A DNA stretch of 44,296 nt. Source: JAAYCT01 sp964499575. Its GTDB lineage: Bacteria > Bacillota > Clostridia > Saccharofermentanales > Saccharofermentanaceae. The position numbers were made by a program, and so were the translations under genes. Positions 23,600-32,273 of this stretch are shown in pieces. The stretch spans positions 1 to 44,296 of the forward strand of contig CAZCLK010000015.1 of NCBI GenBank assembly GCA_964499575.1, in the 5' to 3' direction. Position 1 is the first letter of the stretch. Each line of letters opens with the position of its first letter. The notes under the pieces were generated by a model that had not been told where the DNA came from, ran no database searches, and worked only from the letters and a program-made list of their open reading frames with translations.

Positions 23600-25804
23600 T
23601 CAGTCCGGCGTCTTTGCCGGTTCGAAGAATTTTTTCACCCGGTCGTTCTGTCCCTCGTCCGCGGCGACCTCGGCGAGCCGGATCAATTCCTTCTGGCTGT
23701 CGAGTTTTCTTTTGCCGCGCAGATCAATTTTATGGTACGATCCGTCCGGCTTGAGCCAGTGACTTCTGAGGGTATCCTCCAACCCGACGGTCAGAATCTC
23801 TTTCACGCGCGCCCTGCAATCCGCGTCCTCGACGGGAAACAAAAGTTCAATTCTCCGGTCCAGATTTCTGGGCATCCAGTCTGCGGACGCAAGGTAGATG
23901 TCTTCTTTTCCGTCATTACAAAACAGAAAAACCCGCGAATGTTCCAGAAACCGACCGGTGATGGACCGGACCGTGATATTTTCGGAAAGGCCCTCCACGC
24001 CGGGCTTCAGGCAACAGATTCCGCGGACGATCAGATCGATCCGGACACCCGCCGACGAAGCTTCATAGAGCTTGTCGATCACCTTCGCGTCGACGAGCGA
24101 GTTGATCTTGGCGACGATATAGGCTTTCTTACCGGCTTTCGCGTTTCCGATCTCCCGGTCGATCTTTGTAAGAAAAAAGTCCTTCATCCAAAGCGGTGCG
24201 GGAATCAACCGACGCCACTCCGGCGGCTCCGAGAATCCGGACAGCATATTGAAAAACTCGGACGCGTCGATGCCGAAAGGCTCGGCGGCGGTGAACAAAC
24301 CGATATCCGTGTAGATTCTTGCAGTTACATTATTGTAGTTGCCCGTCGCCAGATGAAGGTATCGACGAATCCCGGTATCCTCCGAGCGGACGACCAGAGT
24401 GATCTTACTGTGGGTCTTTAAGCCGACCATCCCGTAGATCACGTGACACCCCGCATTTTCGAGCTTTTTTGCCCAGTTGATATTGTTTTCCTCATCGAAT
24501 CTGGCTTTCAGCTCCACCAGGACCATGACCTGTTTACCGTTCTGCGCGGCCTGCGCAAGTCCGTCGATGATCGGCGAGTTATTGCTGACGCGATAGAGGG
24601 TCTGTTTGATCGCCAGTACGTTCGGATCCTCCGCGGCCTGCTTCAGGAATTCAACGACCGGCTCAAAAGACTCGTAAGGATGATGCACCAGGCGGTCCTT
24701 TTTGGCGATCTGATCGAAAATATCCCCGTATCCGTCAAACATCGCCGCGCGCTGCGGCAAGTGCGGCGGATCGCAAAGTGCCGGATGATCGGCGGATAAC
24801 CGTGAATAGAGCTTCATCAGAAACGTCAAATCGATCGGACCGGCGAAAGAGAAAATATCTTTATTTTCGATCGAGAGCGACCCGGTAATATATTTGAGGA
24901 GCCGGACGTCGATGCCGTCATTGACCTCCATACGGATGATCTCCCCCCACCTTCTCAGGCGCACCTGCTCCTCGATTTCCTGAAGCAGATCCTCTGCTTC
25001 GTCCTCGTCGATATCGAGGTCGGCGTTTCGCATGACGCGATAAAAACCGGTGGATATAACCCTGGCTTTCGAGAACAGGGAAGATACATTCGCGCGGATG
25101 ATCTGCTCGATCGGAACGAAAGCGGTACCGCTCGAAAGCCGGACCTCAAAAAGTCGCGGAACGACGGTCGGGATCTGGATCGTCGCGAACCGATACCCGG
25201 AATCGCCCTCCTGCGGCTCCGAAGGAGTGACTTTCCCCTCGATTAGGACCGCCAGGTTCAGCTGTCGCCCGTAAATCAGAGGAAACGGCCGCGCGGCATC
25301 CACGGCCATCGGCGTAAGGATCGGATAGAGCGTGGTTTGAAAATATCCGTCCGCCATCCCCCGACTCTTCTTGTCGAGCTCGTCATAATCCAGTACAAAA
25401 ATATTGTGTGCCTTAAGAGACGGAAGAAGCGAACGGGTGTACGTCGAGTACATCAAAGCCATACTGCTTCTTGTCTTCTCGTCGATGCGCAGGAGTTGCT
25501 CGCCGACCGTAAGTCCGGAGATGTCCCGTTCGTTATAGTTGATACTGAGCATATCCCGGAGCGATGCGACACGCACGATAAAGAACTCGTCGAGATTCGA
25601 CGCGGTAATGGACAGAAACTTCAAGCGCTCAAGAAGCGGATGTTTGGTATCGCGCGCCTCGAAAAGGATCCGGTCGTTAAATTCAAGCCAGCTCAATTCC
25701 CGGTTAAAATACCGGTCCGAATCCGCCTCAACGCCCGCATTGTCACGGAATTTACCGATAACGGTCTTGGTGTCTTTTCTGTCCTTATTCTTCTTGGTTG
25801 TCAT
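23600..25804 (-). CDS. ppk: Polyphosphate kinase (PPK1)
   Basis: 734 residues, near the family norm. It makes inorganic polyphosphate reversibly from ATP. DRYFNRELSWLEFNDRIL near the N-terminus is the usual opening. The autophosphorylated His lies in YLHLATGNYNNVTARIYTD, and the second active-site His in LEHSRVFLFCNDG. VELKARFDEENNINWAKKLE and GVRIDLIVRGICCL are typical of the phospholipase-D-like catalytic halves. Its start overlaps the ppx stop (TAATG), so the polyphosphate-making and -degrading genes are translationally coupled. Confidence 0.96.
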   Translation of the reverse strand: MTTKKNKDRKDTKTVIGKFRDNAGVEADSDRYFNRELSWLEFNDRILFEARDTKHPLLERLKFLSITASNLDEFFIVRVASLRDMLSINYNERDISGLTVGEQLLRIDEKTRSSMALMYSTYTRSLLPSLKAHNIFVLDYDELDKKSRGMADGYFQTTLYPILTPMAVDAARPFPLIYGRQLNLAVLIEGKVTPSEPQEGDSGYRFATIQIPTVVPRLFEVRLSSGTAFVPIEQIIRANVSSLFSKARVISTGFYRVMRNADLDIDEDEAEDLLQEIEEQVRLRRWGEIIRMEVNDGIDVRLLKYITGSLSIENKDIFSFAGPIDLTFLMKLYSRLSADHPALCDPPHLPQRAAMFDGYGDIFDQIAKKDRLVHHPYESFEPVVEFLKQAAEDPNVLAIKQTLYRVSNNSPIIDGLAQAAQNGKQVMVLVELKARFDEENNINWAKKLENAGCHVIYGMVGLKTHSKITLVVRSEDTGIRRYLHLATGNYNNVTARIYTDIGLFTAAEPFGIDASEFFNMLSGFSEPPEWRRLIPAPLWMKDFFLTKIDREIGNAKAGKKAYIVAKINSLVDAKVIDKLYEASSAGVRIDLIVRGICCLKPGVEGLSENITVRSITGRFLEHSRVFLFCNDGKEDIYLASADWMPRNLDRRIELLFPVEDADCRARVKEILTVGLEDTLRSHWLKPDGSYHKIDLRGKRKLDSQKELIRLAEVAADEGQNDRVKKFFEPAKTPD

Positions 25805-27345
25805 TACTGTTGCCTCCGAAGTCTGAGGATCGGCGAGATCCCGAAGACCTGCCCGAAAAGATCCGCGTTATGATTAAACGCCCACTGCTCGAATGTCAGA
25901 TCCGATGAGCTGTCACACGCGATATCCATCGTTCCCGCGGCGACATTTATACTCAGATTTCTGAGTTTTTGCCGGTGCGAAGCATCCATCGCATCCGCAA
26001 GCCGCATGATCGCGGTAAGCTTGGACACTACCGTTTTACGTTCGGGCGAGAGGTATTGATAGTATCTGTCGGAAAAAAGGTTGGATTTGGTATAAAACCG
26101 CGCGACGCACGCGACATTCTCGCGTTCGGTCTCATTGATGCCGATGAGCTCCATCGTATTGATGATATGATACGAACGCGAACTGTGGTTACTCACGTGG
26201 ATGTATTTCCCGACTTCGTGCAGGATTGCGGTAATGCGCAGAAGCAGGCGGTCCCGATCGCTCATCCCGTGGTATTTTTTAACGGAGTCAAAGATCAGAA
26301 GCGCGCTGTCCTCTACATTATCGATGTGCTTCTTGTCACAGCGATACCTTTTCGCGATGTGGCGCGCCGCCGAGATCACGTCGAGCTTCGGATCCATGAT
26401 CAGTTTGAAATTTCCCGCGGCGGATTCGGTGTGGTAAAAAACCCCGTCGGTGAGAGATGCGGCGGGAAGATGAACACCGTCGAGTCCCGTATAGTCCAGC
26501 ATCTTCTTGATGAGGATTGCCGTCGGCAGAAGAAGCGACGCATTCGCCGCCGGGATATCGGAGGACAGAATCAGATCCGGCGTCCGGGTCCGTAAAAGCG
26601 TCTCATACACTTCGAGAAATTTCTTGCGTGTCAGGAAGCAGTACTCCCGGGGCGAATGACCGGCCATTCGCTTGATGAAGCCGATGTCACCGCCGAACGC
26701 GATGTAGTTCTTATACTCGATCCCCTTGGGTTCAACGGCGTGATAATCCTCCAGATCCTGTGAAATAAACTCCTCCAGCACGTCCGCATAATGTGTCGTC
26801 TGGCGCTCCAAATCCGAAAGCATTTCACTGATGCGAAGTGAACCCAACAGCATATTCTGGCTGAAAACCAAATCCGACTTGTCGTAAACGGTCGCCTGGA
26901 TACTGCCGGAACCGATATCCAGCATCATCGTGCCCGTCTCGATGATATTCAAAAAATCGGGTTGGTTTTCTTTGACCGCCAGATTGTGATAATATCTCTC
27001 CTCCGCGTTGTCAAGGACGCGTATCCGAAGACCGGTCCTCAGGCGGATCTGTTCCACGATGAAGTCCTTGTTTCCCGCTTCGCGAAAAGCGCTGGTCGCG
27101 ACACAGATCGCGTCGGAGAGTTTGTACTCTTTGAGTTTGAGCTGAAAGGAAATCAGGATCTCGCAGATCTCCGCGACTTGCTCCGATGAAATGTTTCCGT
27201 CACGATACGTCTGAGCGCCGAACGATAAAAAAGATCGCGCCGACTCGACCTCACGCGGATTTTTGTCTTCAATGATCTCAAAAATCTTAAGCCGGAGTGC
27301 CAGAGACCCCAGATCGATCACCGCCGAAAACTTGTTTCTGGCCAT
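25804..27345 (-). CDS. ppx: Ppx/GppA-family exopolyphosphatase
   Basis: 513 residues from the ATG at 27345, where GAGGAGAG lies 6-7 nt upstream; a longer in-frame start at 27423 would sit inside the promoter. The actin/hexokinase-fold N-terminal half begins with AVIDLGSLALRLKIFE (8-23) and has LDIGSGSIQATVY as the second phosphate loop. The C-terminal half has an HD-like fold with LHEVGKYIHVSNHSSRSYHI. The family removes terminal phosphate from polyphosphate, or hydrolyses pppGpp. Coupling to ppk favours polyphosphate. About 513 residues corresponds to the long form with both domains. Confidence 0.92.
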   Translation of the reverse strand: MARNKFSAVIDLGSLALRLKIFEIIEDKNPREVESARSFLSFGAQTYRDGNISSEQVAEICEILISFQLKLKEYKLSDAICVATSAFREAGNKDFIVEQIRLRTGLRIRVLDNAEERYYHNLAVKENQPDFLNIIETGTMMLDIGSGSIQATVYDKSDLVFSQNMLLGSLRISEMLSDLERQTTHYADVLEEFISQDLEDYHAVEPKGIEYKNYIAFGGDIGFIKRMAGHSPREYCFLTRKKFLEVYETLLRTRTPDLILSSDIPAANASLLLPTAILIKKMLDYTGLDGVHLPAASLTDGVFYHTESAAGNFKLIMDPKLDVISAARHIAKRYRCDKKHIDNVEDSALLIFDSVKKYHGMSDRDRLLLRITAILHEVGKYIHVSNHSSRSYHIINTMELIGINETERENVACVARFYTKSNLFSDRYYQYLSPERKTVVSKLTAIMRLADAMDASHRQKLRNLSINVAAGTMDIACDSSSDLTFEQWAFNHNADLFGQVFGISPILRLRRQQ

Positions 27346-27393
27346 ACTTTCTCTCCTCGAAAACAGCGAAATATGAGACTTCCGAGCATTGTA

Positions 27394-27423
27394 ATTATAC
27401 ATCGTCAAGATGCTTTGTAACAA
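27394..27423 (-). promoter_or_regulatory. Predicted promoter of ppx-ppk
   Basis: On the minus strand TTGTTA (27423-27418), an 18-nt spacer, and a perfect TATAAT (27399-27394). The leader is about 43 nt. I see no obvious Pho-box direct repeats in the 172-bp gap. Confidence 0.45.
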
Positions 27424-27448
27424 TCATTTTGTGTTCACATTCTGTTGA

Positions 27449-27477
27449 TTACTTATGGTCGTTTAAGCAGATATAAT
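27449..27477 (+). promoter_or_regulatory. Candidate promoter of the Dps-like ferritin gene
   Basis: A perfect TATAAT at 27472-27477 with TTACTT 17 nt upstream (weak) or TTGATT 21 nt upstream. The -10 is convincing, the -35 is not. No clear PerR or Fur box was seen. Confidence 0.35.
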
Positions 27478-27517
27478 GAAGGCGTACAGATTTATTGATC
27501 TGAGAAGGAGGTCGCAT

Positions 27518-28030
27518 ATGGGCAACAAAGCGATCGAAATCGCGAATCTTGATGTATCCGAACTGATTCAAATGCTCAATGAAGCGCTCGCCGAGGAATG
27601 GCTGGCGTATTATCAATACTGGATCGGCGCCAGGGTCATGGAAGGCCCGATGCGTTCCGAAGTCGAGCCGGAACTATTGCTTCACGCGACCCAGGAACTC
27701 GGGCATGCGGAGTTGGTCGTCGCCCGAATTCTTCAGTTGGGCGGGACCCCGCTTCTCAATCCGGGCCAATGGGCGAGTTATGCCAAATGCCCGTACGAAG
27801 AGCCCGTCGACCCCTATATCGAGGAGATTCTGAAGCAGAATCTCGCGGGTGAGCGTTGCGCCATTCAGAGATATGAGGATATCGCGCAGTATACGCACGG
27901 TAAAGATATGTCGACGCATCAGATGGCAATCACGATCCTCAATGACGAGCTTGAGCACGAGCACGACATCCAGGATTTCCTGGCGGATTTGGAACGACTG
28001 AAGGAAGACATACGCAAAATGCGCCTGTGA
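27518..28030 (+). CDS. Dps-like ferritin (DPSL/thioferritin type)
   Basis: 170 residues from the ATG at 27518, with AAGGAGG 7 nt upstream. It is an all-helical ferritin-like di-iron protein expected to assemble a cage, oxidise iron with peroxide and protect DNA. Likely ligands are Glu26/27 in LAEEWLAYYQYW, Glu60 and His63 in TQELGHAE, Glu112 in GERCAIQ, and Glu144 with His147 in DELEHEHD. Two cysteines, Cys91 in AKCPYEEP and Cys114 in ERCAIQ, sit as in the Dps-like protein of Sulfolobus as I remember it (C...EQCAIR, then GKDPRT). That pair near the di-iron site marks the DPSL class rather than true Dps. It is divergent from ppx. Confidence 0.85.
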   Translation: MGNKAIEIANLDVSELIQMLNEALAEEWLAYYQYWIGARVMEGPMRSEVEPELLLHATQELGHAELVVARILQLGGTPLLNPGQWASYAKCPYEEPVDPYIEEILKQNLAGERCAIQRYEDIAQYTHGKDMSTHQMAITILNDELEHEHDIQDFLADLERLKEDIRKMRL

Positions 28031-28055
28031 TCCGACGCATAGAGACGGAAACGAT

Positions 28056-28096
28056 CAGGCTGTCTTATGAAATGATCCGTAAGACAGCCTGTTTTT
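28056..28096 (+). terminator. Intrinsic terminator of the Dps-like ferritin gene
   Basis: CAGGCTGTCTTA (28056-28067) pairs perfectly with TAAGACAGCCTG (28080-28091) around a 12-nt loop and is followed by TTTTT. The arms resemble the terminal repeats of the element copies (see findings). Confidence 0.85.
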
Positions 28097-28117
28097 CGGT
28101 CCGTATCGGAGGTGAAA

Positions 28118-28615
28118 ATGAAGGAAGCAGCAACGAGCAGGAGCAACGGGGATAAGGGCACAGGGAAGGATCCGGTTTCGGATTCGCAGGGATTTCCCGT
28201 CCGCGGATCCGTCGCCAGGAAACGATCCGACTCACATACGGAGCATGTCCAGATCGTCATGTACCGGCACACGAACGGCTCCGGGCGGCTTTTCGGCGGC
28301 GCGCTTCTGGAGATGATCGATGTGGTCGGCGCGATCTGCGCGCGCAGGCACTCCGGAACACAGGTGACCACCGTTGCGATCGATCACCTGTCCTTTCGGG
28401 CTCCGGCGGATATTAATTCGACGCTTCTTCTGATCTCCGAGGTCGAGTCCGTCGGAAATACCTCCATGAAGGTCCGGGTATCGACTTTTGTCGAGACACT
28501 CGACGGGCAACGGGAGGAAATCAACACGGCATTTCTCACCTATGTGGCGCTCGACAACGAGAACCGGCCGACCCGCGTTCCGCGACTCCTACCGGATCCG
28601 TCGGAAGAAGACTAG
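28118..28615 (+). CDS. Hotdog-fold acyl-CoA thioesterase
   Basis: 165 residues from the ATG at 28118 with CGGAGG 5 nt upstream. The acyl-CoA hydrolase pattern is clear: NGSGRLFGGALLEMIDVVGA (53-72, with Asn53 and Asp68 in place of the usual N...GG...D), VAIDHLSFRAPADI, and VGNTSMKVRVSTFVE, ending TYVALDNENRPTRVPRLL. It hydrolyses acyl-CoA esters; chain length cannot be told. The first 35 or so residues are polar, Ser/Gly/Lys-rich and non-conserved. The gene starts 22 bp after the ferritin terminator, so it may depend on read-through or an unseen promoter. Confidence 0.87.
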   Translation: MKEAATSRSNGDKGTGKDPVSDSQGFPVRGSVARKRSDSHTEHVQIVMYRHTNGSGRLFGGALLEMIDVVGAICARRHSGTQVTTVAIDHLSFRAPADINSTLLLISEVESVGNTSMKVRVSTFVETLDGQREEINTAFLTYVALDNENRPTRVPRLLPDPSEED

Positions 28616-28664
28616 GGGCAAAGTATTCCGGATGAATTCCCGCCCGCTTCATAAATTTAAATAA

Positions 28665-28697
28665 AACTGCCTGCGAAAGTTTTCTTCGCAGGCAGTT
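28665..28697. terminator. Terminator after ilvB, possibly bidirectional
   Basis: A perfect 13-bp stem, AACTGCCTGCGAA (28665-28677) and TTCGCAGGCAGTT (28685-28697), with a 7-nt loop. Read toward lower coordinates it is followed by TTATTTAAATTT, so it ends the leu-ilv operon. Read the other way it lies 49 bp after the thioesterase stop. Confidence 0.8.
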
Positions 28698-28743
28698 CTT
28701 CTTGTTATGAAATTTCGACAGGCGGGATCCGGAAGCGATCCCG

Positions 28744-30444
28744 TCACATGCCGGGCATCATCATGTCCTCCGGGTTCTTGCCGGCGGGGATCATCGGGTA
28801 CACCAGTTCTTTCACGTCCAACATGACATGCAGAACGTACGGCTCCGGGGATTGCCTCATTTTCGTGATCTCGTCGGTCAGTTCCGTCGCATTGGTCGCA
28901 CGCCCGCCCTTGATCCCGTAAGCGTCGGCAATCTGAATAAAGTTGGGATTGCTGTCCAGAATCGTCTGGCTGTAGCGCTTGCCGAAAAAGAGTTCCTGCC
29001 ACTGACGAACCATTCCGAGTTGTTGATTGTCCATGATGACAACCTTGACATTCACCCCGAGCGATTTAAGGGGTCCGAACTCCTGAATGGTCATCTGAAG
29101 TCCGCCGTCGCCGACAAAAAGGACCACCGGTCGGGTCGGGTCGGCGATCGCGGCACCGATCGCGTACGGCAGACCGGTACCCATCGTCCCGAGTCCGCCC
29201 GAAGTCAGGAAAGATCGGGGAGATTCGACGACGAAGTGCTGCGCGGCAAAGATCTGCTGCTGTCCGACATCCGTTACCAGAATCGGATCTTCTCCCTTAT
29301 ATGCCTCCGATACCGCGTGTACGACCGCTTCGGGAAGGAGCCGGTCGTCGAGCGCGTAAAGTTTTTCACATATGCCCGCGTACCGGTCGGCTTTCGTGCG
29401 CAACTCGGCCTTCCATTCCGCCCAGAGCGACGAAAAATCATCCTCCGGCATCTGCTCGGTCATGAAGCGGAAAAAGTTAAACGCGTCGTCCTCGATCTCG
29501 ATATCGGGATGTATGTTTTTTCCGATCTCAGCCGGATCGATGTCGACGTGGATGATGGTCCGGTTACTGCCCTCGCTGTATTTCTCGGGATTTCCGATAA
29601 TCCGGTCCGAAAAGCGGCATCCGACCGCAAGGAGCAGGTCGCACCTTCCGATCGCCGTGTTGGCCTGCGGAATTCCGTGCATACCGACCATGCCCAGATA
29701 TTGCGGATGCCGCTCGTCGATGACACCCTTGGCCATCATGGTCCCCGCAATCGGTATTCCGATCTTTTCGGCAAAGGCTTTCAGCGACTCGGATCCGCCC
29801 TCGGAAAGTACCACGCCGCCTCCGACCAGCAGTAGCGGCTTCTTCGATTGACGAAGGGCATCATAGACGCGGCTGACCCGGTTCGCGGCGACTTTCCTGG
29901 GCGGGCGGTGAATGATGACACCCTCCCCTTTCCCGTTCCTTTTCGGGATTTCCGCGAGAAAGAGATCCTTCGGAACATTGACCAAAACCGGTCCCGGCCG
30001 GCCCTCGGTCGTCAGATTCCATGCCTCTTCCAATGTCGGAATCAAATCTTCGGCGGTCATAACCAGATAGTTGTATTTGGTAATCGGTTGCGTGATGCCG
30101 GTGATGTCCGCTTCCTGAAAAGCGTCTTTACCGATCGCGTTTCGCGCGACCGCGCCGGTAATGGCAAGGATCGGAACCGAATCCAGGTACGCGTCCGCAA
30201 TCCCCGTAACGAGGTTTGTTGCGCCGGGTCCCGATGTCGCGAACACGACGCCCGGCTTTCCGGTCACTTTCGCGTATCCTTCCGCGGCATGGACCGCGCC
30301 CTGCTCGTGGCGGGTCAAAACATGCGGGAAATTCATCTGGTAAATGGCGTCGTACAAAACGATGACCGAGCCGCCCGGATATCCGAACGCCGGATTCACA
30401 CCTTTTGATTTAAGAAAATCCAATATTGCCGTAGCTCCGTTCAT
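28744..30444 (-). CDS. ilvB: Acetolactate synthase large (catalytic) subunit
   Basis: 566 residues. A thiamine-diphosphate enzyme that condenses pyruvate with pyruvate or 2-oxobutyrate in valine, leucine and isoleucine synthesis. FGYPGGSVIVLYDAI (20-34), the cofactor-activating Glu47 in TRHEQGAVHAAEGYA, and the ThDP/metal motif GDGGLQMTIQE with MDNQQLGMVRQWQ are intact. The C-terminus (PMIPAGKNPEDMMMPGM) is typical of the anabolic AHAS. AAGGAGGGG precedes the ATG. The start overlaps the ilvD stop by 4 nt. No regulatory small subunit (ilvN/ilvH) is nearby; a terminator follows directly. Confidence 0.96.
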   Translation of the reverse strand: MNGATAILDFLKSKGVNPAFGYPGGSVIVLYDAIYQMNFPHVLTRHEQGAVHAAEGYAKVTGKPGVVFATSGPGATNLVTGIADAYLDSVPILAITGAVARNAIGKDAFQEADITGITQPITKYNYLVMTAEDLIPTLEEAWNLTTEGRPGPVLVNVPKDLFLAEIPKRNGKGEGVIIHRPPRKVAANRVSRVYDALRQSKKPLLLVGGGVVLSEGGSESLKAFAEKIGIPIAGTMMAKGVIDERHPQYLGMVGMHGIPQANTAIGRCDLLLAVGCRFSDRIIGNPEKYSEGSNRTIIHVDIDPAEIGKNIHPDIEIEDDAFNFFRFMTEQMPEDDFSSLWAEWKAELRTKADRYAGICEKLYALDDRLLPEAVVHAVSEAYKGEDPILVTDVGQQQIFAAQHFVVESPRSFLTSGGLGTMGTGLPYAIGAAIADPTRPVVLFVGDGGLQMTIQEFGPLKSLGVNVKVVIMDNQQLGMVRQWQELFFGKRYSQTILDSNPNFIQIADAYGIKGGRATNATELTDEITKMRQSPEPYVLHVMLDVKELVYPMIPAGKNPEDMMMPGM

Positions 30445-32162
30445 GTCCGCCCCTCCTTCTGATCACTTTTCGCGCTTTCTTCGAACGATCCGCAGAATGG
30501 GACATGGTTCATGCTCGCGCCGTGCGCCGCCGAATCCGTAAGGCTTTCATAGCGCGCGATAATCCCGCGCAAATCACGATCCGGAAGCTTCGCGGGCTCC
30601 CGCATCGAGAGTTCGGACGGATCGACATTCAACATCAAAAGGCGCGCGGGGATGTCGATCGTAATGCTGTCATTTTCATGGATAAACGCGATCAATCCGC
30701 CCGCCGCAGCCTCGGGACAAACGTGCCCGATGCTTGATCCCCGAGTAGCGCCCGAGAAACGCCCGTCCGTGATCAGCGCGACGCTTTTATCGAGACCCAT
30801 TCCGGCAACCGCCGAGGTCGGGGTCAGCATCTCACGCATGCCCGGTCCTCCGCGCGGTCCTTCAAAGCGAATGACAATCACATCGCCGGGATTGATTTTA
30901 CCGGCAAAAATTGCCCCGGTCGCCTCTTCCTCGGAATCAAAGACACGAGCGGGCCCCGTGTGCACCATCATCTCGGGCAGAACGGCGCCTTTCTTGACAA
31001 CGGCACCTTCCACCGCCAAATTGCCTTTAAGGATCGCCAGCCCGCCGTCTTTGGCGTACGGGTCGGTGACGGGGCGTATAACGGTCCCGTCCGCTCCGCC
31101 GACTCCTTGAAGCCGCTCGCGGATCGTTCCGTCAACCGACGGATTATCGATACAGATCCGGTCCGCCTTCGAAAGCTCGGCCATCACCGCGGAGATGCCC
31201 CCGACTTCGTTCAGATCGGTGATAAAGATCGAGCTCGCGGGATTGAGTTTGCACAGTTGCGGCGTACGGTCCGAAATCCAGGAGATCTCGTCGACGGAAA
31301 GCGGATACCCGCATTCTCTTGCGATGGCCAACATGTGAAGGACACTGTTCGTCGATCCGCCCAAAGCCATATCGACGCGCATCGCGTTAAGAATCGCTTC
31401 CCTTGTCATGATTTGGCGGGCGGAGACGCCCTTTTCGAGCAATTTCATGATCTGCATACCGGTATCCTTCGCCAGCCGTCGGCGCGCGGCCATAACCGCG
31501 GGAATCGTCCCGCTTCCCGGAAGCGCCATGCCCATCGCCTCGGTCAGACAGCACATCGTGTTGGCCGTATACATCCCCGAGCAACTGCCGCAGGTCGGAC
31601 AACACGCCTTCTCCCACTCGGACAATTCGCACTCCGTGATTTTTCCGGACGCACAGGCGCCGGACGCCTCGAAAAGATTCGAAAGCCCGACTCTTTCCTG
31701 TCCGTATTTTCCCGGAAGCATCGGACCGCCGGTCACAAAAATCGCCGGAATATCGAGTCGGGCCGCAGCCATCAGCATGCCCGGAACGATCTTGTCACAG
31801 CTCGGAATAAAAACGACGGCATCCATCGGCTGAGCCATCAATACGAGTTCGCAGGAATCCGCGATCACGTCCCGGCTGACGAGCGAATACTTCATGCCTT
31901 GATGATTCATCGCCGTTCCGTCACAAACGCCGATCGCCGGAAATTCCATCGGAACGCCTCCGGCCATTCGGATCCCGTCCTTCACACACTGTGTCAGTTC
32001 GTTTAGATGAATATGTCCGGGAATCAGTTCATTAAAAGAATTCACCACTCCGATCAGCGGTCTTTTCATCTCCTCCTCGGTCATGCCGAGGGCGTACATC
32101 AGCGATCGATGAGGCGACCGGCTGACGCCCTGAGTCATCCTGGAGCTTCTTCTATTGTCCAT
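30441..32162 (-). CDS. ilvD: Dihydroxy-acid dehydratase
   Basis: 573 residues from the ATG at 32162 with AAGGAG upstream; further in-frame starts lie in the upstream hairpin region. It dehydrates the dihydroxy acids of the valine/isoleucine pathway. The Fe-S ligand cysteines are visible: VCDGTAMNHQGM, SCDKIVPGML and CPTCGSCSGMYTANTM. ALGGSTNSVLHMLAIA and GRFSGATRGSSIGHVCPEA are typical of the family. The stop overlaps ilvB. The likely oxygen-sensitive cluster fits an anaerobe but does not prove it. Confidence 0.96.
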   Translation of the reverse strand: MDNRRSSRMTQGVSRSPHRSLMYALGMTEEEMKRPLIGVVNSFNELIPGHIHLNELTQCVKDGIRMAGGVPMEFPAIGVCDGTAMNHQGMKYSLVSRDVIADSCELVLMAQPMDAVVFIPSCDKIVPGMLMAAARLDIPAIFVTGGPMLPGKYGQERVGLSNLFEASGACASGKITECELSEWEKACCPTCGSCSGMYTANTMCCLTEAMGMALPGSGTIPAVMAARRRLAKDTGMQIMKLLEKGVSARQIMTREAILNAMRVDMALGGSTNSVLHMLAIARECGYPLSVDEISWISDRTPQLCKLNPASSIFITDLNEVGGISAVMAELSKADRICIDNPSVDGTIRERLQGVGGADGTVIRPVTDPYAKDGGLAILKGNLAVEGAVVKKGAVLPEMMVHTGPARVFDSEEEATGAIFAGKINPGDVIVIRFEGPRGGPGMREMLTPTSAVAGMGLDKSVALITDGRFSGATRGSSIGHVCPEAAAGGLIAFIHENDSITIDIPARLLMLNVDPSELSMREPAKLPDRDLRGIIARYESLTDSAAHGASMNHVPFCGSFEESAKSDQKEGRT

Positions 32163-32210
32163 ATCATTTCTCCTTATCTGGTTGCGCTGTAAGCGTTCGG
32201 ATAATAAACG

Positions 32211-32272
32211 AAAGAAGAGTAAGGATTGGCCCACTCTTCTTTATGTCGTCGCAAAGCCCCGTTTTACGGGGC
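32211..32272 (-). promoter_or_regulatory. Two hairpins in the leuB-ilvD gap
   Basis: The 111-bp gap between leuB and ilvD holds two stems. The first in transcript order is GCCCCG/CGGGGC (32272-32256) with a 5-nt loop. The second is AAAGAAGAGT/ACTCTTCTTT (32242-32211), a perfect 10-bp stem followed by CGTTTATT. They may partly terminate or stabilise transcripts between leuCDB and ilvDB. Confidence 0.5.
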
Positions 32273-32273
32273 G

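Noticed and set aside
28828..29835. Open frame of about 335 codons on the plus strand
   Set aside because: Antisense to ilvB; long shadow frames arise from the codon bias of this genome.
30960..32006. Open frame of about 348 codons on the plus strand
   Set aside because: Antisense to ilvD, very rich in Arg and His, no motif.
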